A stretch of 64,000 nt of DNA from Flavobacterium lindanitolerans. GTDB taxonomy: Bacteria; Bacteroidota; Bacteroidia; Flavobacteriales; Flavobacteriaceae. Below are positions 61,845 to 64,000 of the stretch, one piece after another (positions within the stretch are counted from its first letter, which is position 1; each line of letters opens with the position of its first letter). The position numbers and the translations under genes are program-made. The stretch covers positions 868,001-932,000 of the forward strand of contig NZ_PJND01000007.1 in the NCBI RefSeq assembly GCF_002846575.1, in the 5' to 3' direction. The notes under the pieces are model-generated. The model saw nothing but the letters and a program-made list of their open reading frames with translations. It had not been told where the DNA came from and ran no database searches.

Positions 61845-61909
61845 AGCCGATTAAGACTGGAAATCTAAATTTACCGACGTGAATCAACAATCAAAATCAA
61901 TATACTTTT

Positions 61910-64000
61910 ATGAAACACCTTTTACTGTTTTTTATTCTTTTTTGGCACGTTTCCTCCAAAGCCAATGATGAATGTGTGAATGCAATACAATTAACTCCAA
62001 ACGCTAATTGTGTCAATGTAAGTGGCACATTTAACGGTGCAACTCTTAGTGGTGCAGCTCCTGCATGCGCTAACACCAGCAGCCAGGACGTTTGGTACCG
62101 TTTTACGGCAACGGAACAGACCATGTCCGTTAACCTGTCCAGGGCGTCAACGAACTCGACAATGTATCTTGCAATGGAACTCTACGAGGACGGTTGCACT
62201 GGAAACTTATTCAAGTGTGTGGCATGGACCACGAATGTGTCTACCTATTTCAATAATGACTTTGTTATAGGCAGGACCTATTACGTGCGTGTCCTTAACG
62301 CGAGCTCCGACCTTAGTACGCAAGGTTTCAATATCTGCGTCCGTTCTTTCCCAAAACCTGCAAACGACAGTTGTGCTGCGGCAGTACAGCTCACGCCGGG
62401 TACTTCCTGCGTGGATACCGTTGGCACTTTTAGCGGATCGCTTTTGAACGGAGCAGCTCCTGCATGCGCTAACACCAGCAGCCAGGACGTTTGGTACCGT
62501 TTTACGGCAACGGAACAGACCATGTCCGTTTCCGTTAATAGGGCAACGGCAAACGCTACGATGTATCTTGCGATGGAAATCTACGAGGACGGTTGCACTG
62601 GAAACTTATTCAAGTGTGTGGCATGGACCACGAATGTGTCTACCTATTTCAATAATGACTTTGTTATAGGCAGGACCTATTACGTGCGTGTCCTTAACGC
62701 GAGTTCTGACCTTAGTACGCTCGGCTTTAATATCTGTGTCCGTTCTTTCCCAAAACCTGCAAATGACAGTTGCGCTGCGGCCACGCAGCTTACGCCTAAT
62801 GCTAATTGTGTAGACACCGTTGGCACTTTTAGCGGGTCTATGTTTGACGGACCGGTTTCTTCCTGCGCTAACACCAGCAGCCAGGACGTTTGGTACCGTT
62901 TTACGGCAACGGAACAGACCATGTCCGTTTCCGTTAATAGGGCAACGGTAAACGCTACGATGTATTTTGCGATGGAAATCTATGAGGACGGCTGCACGGG
63001 CAACCGTTTCAAGTGTATCGAACCGAGTACCAACGGTGTCGGCTATTTCAATAATGACTTTGTGGTTGGCCGGACGTATTATGTGCGCGTACTGAATCCG
63101 GGTGTTCAGCTGACTACGTTGGCCTTCAATATCTGTGTCCGTTCTTTCCCAAAACCTGCGAACGACAGTTGCGCTACGGCCACACAGCTTACGCCTAATG
63201 CTAATTGTGTAGATACCGTTGGCACTTTTAGCGGGTCTATGTTTGACGGACCGGTTTCTTCCTGTGCGGCCAACAGCAGCCAGGACGTTTGGTACCGTTT
63301 TACGGCAACGGAACAGACCATGTCCGTTTCCGTTAATAGGGCAACGGCAAACGCTACGATGTATTTTGCGATGGAAATCTATGAGGACGGCTGCACGGGC
63401 AACCGTTTCAAGTGTATCGAATCGAGTACGAATGGTGTAGGCTATTTCAATACGGACTTCGTGGTTGGCAGGACGTATTATGTGCGCGTACTGAATCCGG
63501 GTACTCAACTGACTACTTTGGCTTTCAATATCTGTGTCCAGTCTTTCCCAAAACCTGCAAATGACAGTTGTGCCACAGCCATAGAACTTACACCAAATAA
63601 TACCTGCGTAAACGTTTCCGGTACATTCAGGGGAGCCTTATTGGATGGAGCAGTTCCTTCCTGTGCTAACACCAGTAGCCAGGACGTATGGTATAAATTT
63701 ACTGCTACAGGTCAGACGATGACTGTTACGGTGTCAAGAGCAACAACAAATTCAACGATGTATTTCGCCATGGAAATTTATGAGGAAAGCTGTACCGGAA
63801 ATAGGCTTCAGTGTCTTCCATCAGGCACGAATTTTACAACTTTTACGAATAACAATCTTGTTATAGGCAGAACCTATTATGTTCGCGTATTAAATCCTAA
63901 TACAGCTATAACTACGCTTCCTTTTACTATCTGTTTGGTAGGACCGCCTCCGGTAGCTTGTACTCCAGCAGTAACAATTGATGCATCACAGACTTCCATT
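61910..64000 (+). CDS. Large secreted protein with exact 399-bp tandem repeats (partial)
   Basis: Open from ATG 61910 to the window end, so at least 697 residues. Signal peptide MKHLLLFFILFWHVSSKA, then five copies of a 133-residue module (units start at 61961, 62360, 62759, 63158 and 63557). Each has ANDxC at the start, a central QDVWY(R/K)FTAT, MYxAMEIYE, RTYYVRVLN, and conserved Cys residues (four or more per unit). After the fifth unit a different sequence begins (GPPPVACTPAVTIDASQT). Such modules suggest an adhesin or cell-surface structural protein; a T9SS tail would be expected beyond the window. Preceded by a hybrid AraC-type regulator. Confidence 0.85.
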   Translation, partial: MKHLLLFFILFWHVSSKANDECVNAIQLTPNANCVNVSGTFNGATLSGAAPACANTSSQDVWYRFTATEQTMSVNLSRASTNSTMYLAMELYEDGCTGNLFKCVAWTTNVSTYFNNDFVIGRTYYVRVLNASSDLSTQGFNICVRSFPKPANDSCAAAVQLTPGTSCVDTVGTFSGSLLNGAAPACANTSSQDVWYRFTATEQTMSVSVNRATANATMYLAMEIYEDGCTGNLFKCVAWTTNVSTYFNNDFVIGRTYYVRVLNASSDLSTLGFNICVRSFPKPANDSCAAATQLTPNANCVDTVGTFSGSMFDGPVSSCANTSSQDVWYRFTATEQTMSVSVNRATVNATMYFAMEIYEDGCTGNRFKCIEPSTNGVGYFNNDFVVGRTYYVRVLNPGVQLTTLAFNICVRSFPKPANDSCATATQLTPNANCVDTVGTFSGSMFDGPVSSCAANSSQDVWYRFTATEQTMSVSVNRATANATMYFAMEIYEDGCTGNRFKCIESSTNGVGYFNTDFVVGRTYYVRVLNPGTQLTTLAFNICVQSFPKPANDSCATAIELTPNNTCVNVSGTFRGALLDGAVPSCANTSSQDVWYKFTATGQTMTVTVSRATTNSTMYFAMEIYEESCTGNRLQCLPSGTNFTTFTNNNLVIGRTYYVRVLNPNTAITTLPFTICLVGPPPVACTPAVTIDASQTSI
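61961..63955 (+). repeat. Five tandem 399-bp repeats
   Basis: The word AGCCAGGACG occurs at 62081, 62480, 62879, 63278 and 63677, every step exactly 399. Units 2, 3 and 4 are nearly identical over long stretches, units 1 and 5 are more diverged. No frame-shifting length change in any unit. Confidence 0.92.

Noticed and set aside
62606..63508. 300-residue open frame on the minus strand within the repeat protein gene, with shorter similar frames at 61897, 62281, 62680 and 63106
   Set aside because: They recur with the 399-bp period because they are antisense reading frames of the repeat. The plus-strand frame has a signal peptide and continues open for the whole region.

Overview
The window looks like a chromosomal segment of a Flavobacterium-type member of the Bacteroidota. 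The sequence is AT-rich and secreted proteins end in type IX secretion (T9SS) sorting tails. Lipoproteins carry Asp/Asn-rich stretches right after the lipid cysteine. MurF and alanine racemase are fused, TAnnTTTG promoter elements recur, and core genes such as accC, asd, recJ and fbp are of the expected type. I see no rRNA, tRNA, CRISPR array, insertion sequence or prophage. No gene-free stretch exceeds 300 bases; the largest gaps are 17471-17728, 22875-23122 and 43012-43258.

1-10.8 kb: after accC comes a block that may be one signalling and envelope unit. A minus-strand pair encodes a PKD-domain/predicted beta-barrel protein and a periplasmic TPR-CHAT (caspase-like) protease. Next come three lipoproteins and a small secreted protein, also on the minus strand. 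Facing them is an ECF-type sigma factor with a single-span TPR partner. Three of the minus-strand transcription units start with an identically spaced GGGTAACA-N14-TTGATR element, which I read as the promoter of that sigma factor.

10.9-30 kb: secreted proteins and peptidases (a T9SS protein, an S9 peptidase, a metzincin with duplicated Fn3-GEVED modules, a prolyl oligopeptidase). Among them lie a dicarboxylate symporter/DedA pair, an FAD oxidoreductase, MtgA, an LpxR-like lipid A deacylase, and a TonB receptor cluster with a small Cys/His protein and a lipoprotein, probably for a metal.

30-49 kb: mostly housekeeping (asd, mscL, murF-alr, tdk, rsmI, osmC-like, recJ, lpxH-like, hupE-like, terB-like, fbp, GNAT, lysC), a large outer-membrane protein of unknown function, and a lipoprotein with a duplicated MNPPHGQPGHRCDI motif. 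Several intergenic gaps carry degenerate chromosome-type repeats, and one appears to have extended the end of the GNAT gene.

49-64 kb: accessory and regulatory genes. An ABC-F protein has a 13-codon leader peptide inside an inverted repeat that covers its own start codon, the layout of a translational attenuator. A LysR regulator diverges from a quinone reductase/monooxygenase/aldo-keto reductase operon. A LytS/LytTR-type pair is followed by a predicted outer-membrane protein gene. A hybrid sensor (TPR, kinase, receiver, AraC) lies just before a large secreted protein with five tandem repeats of exactly 399 bp, which runs off the window end.
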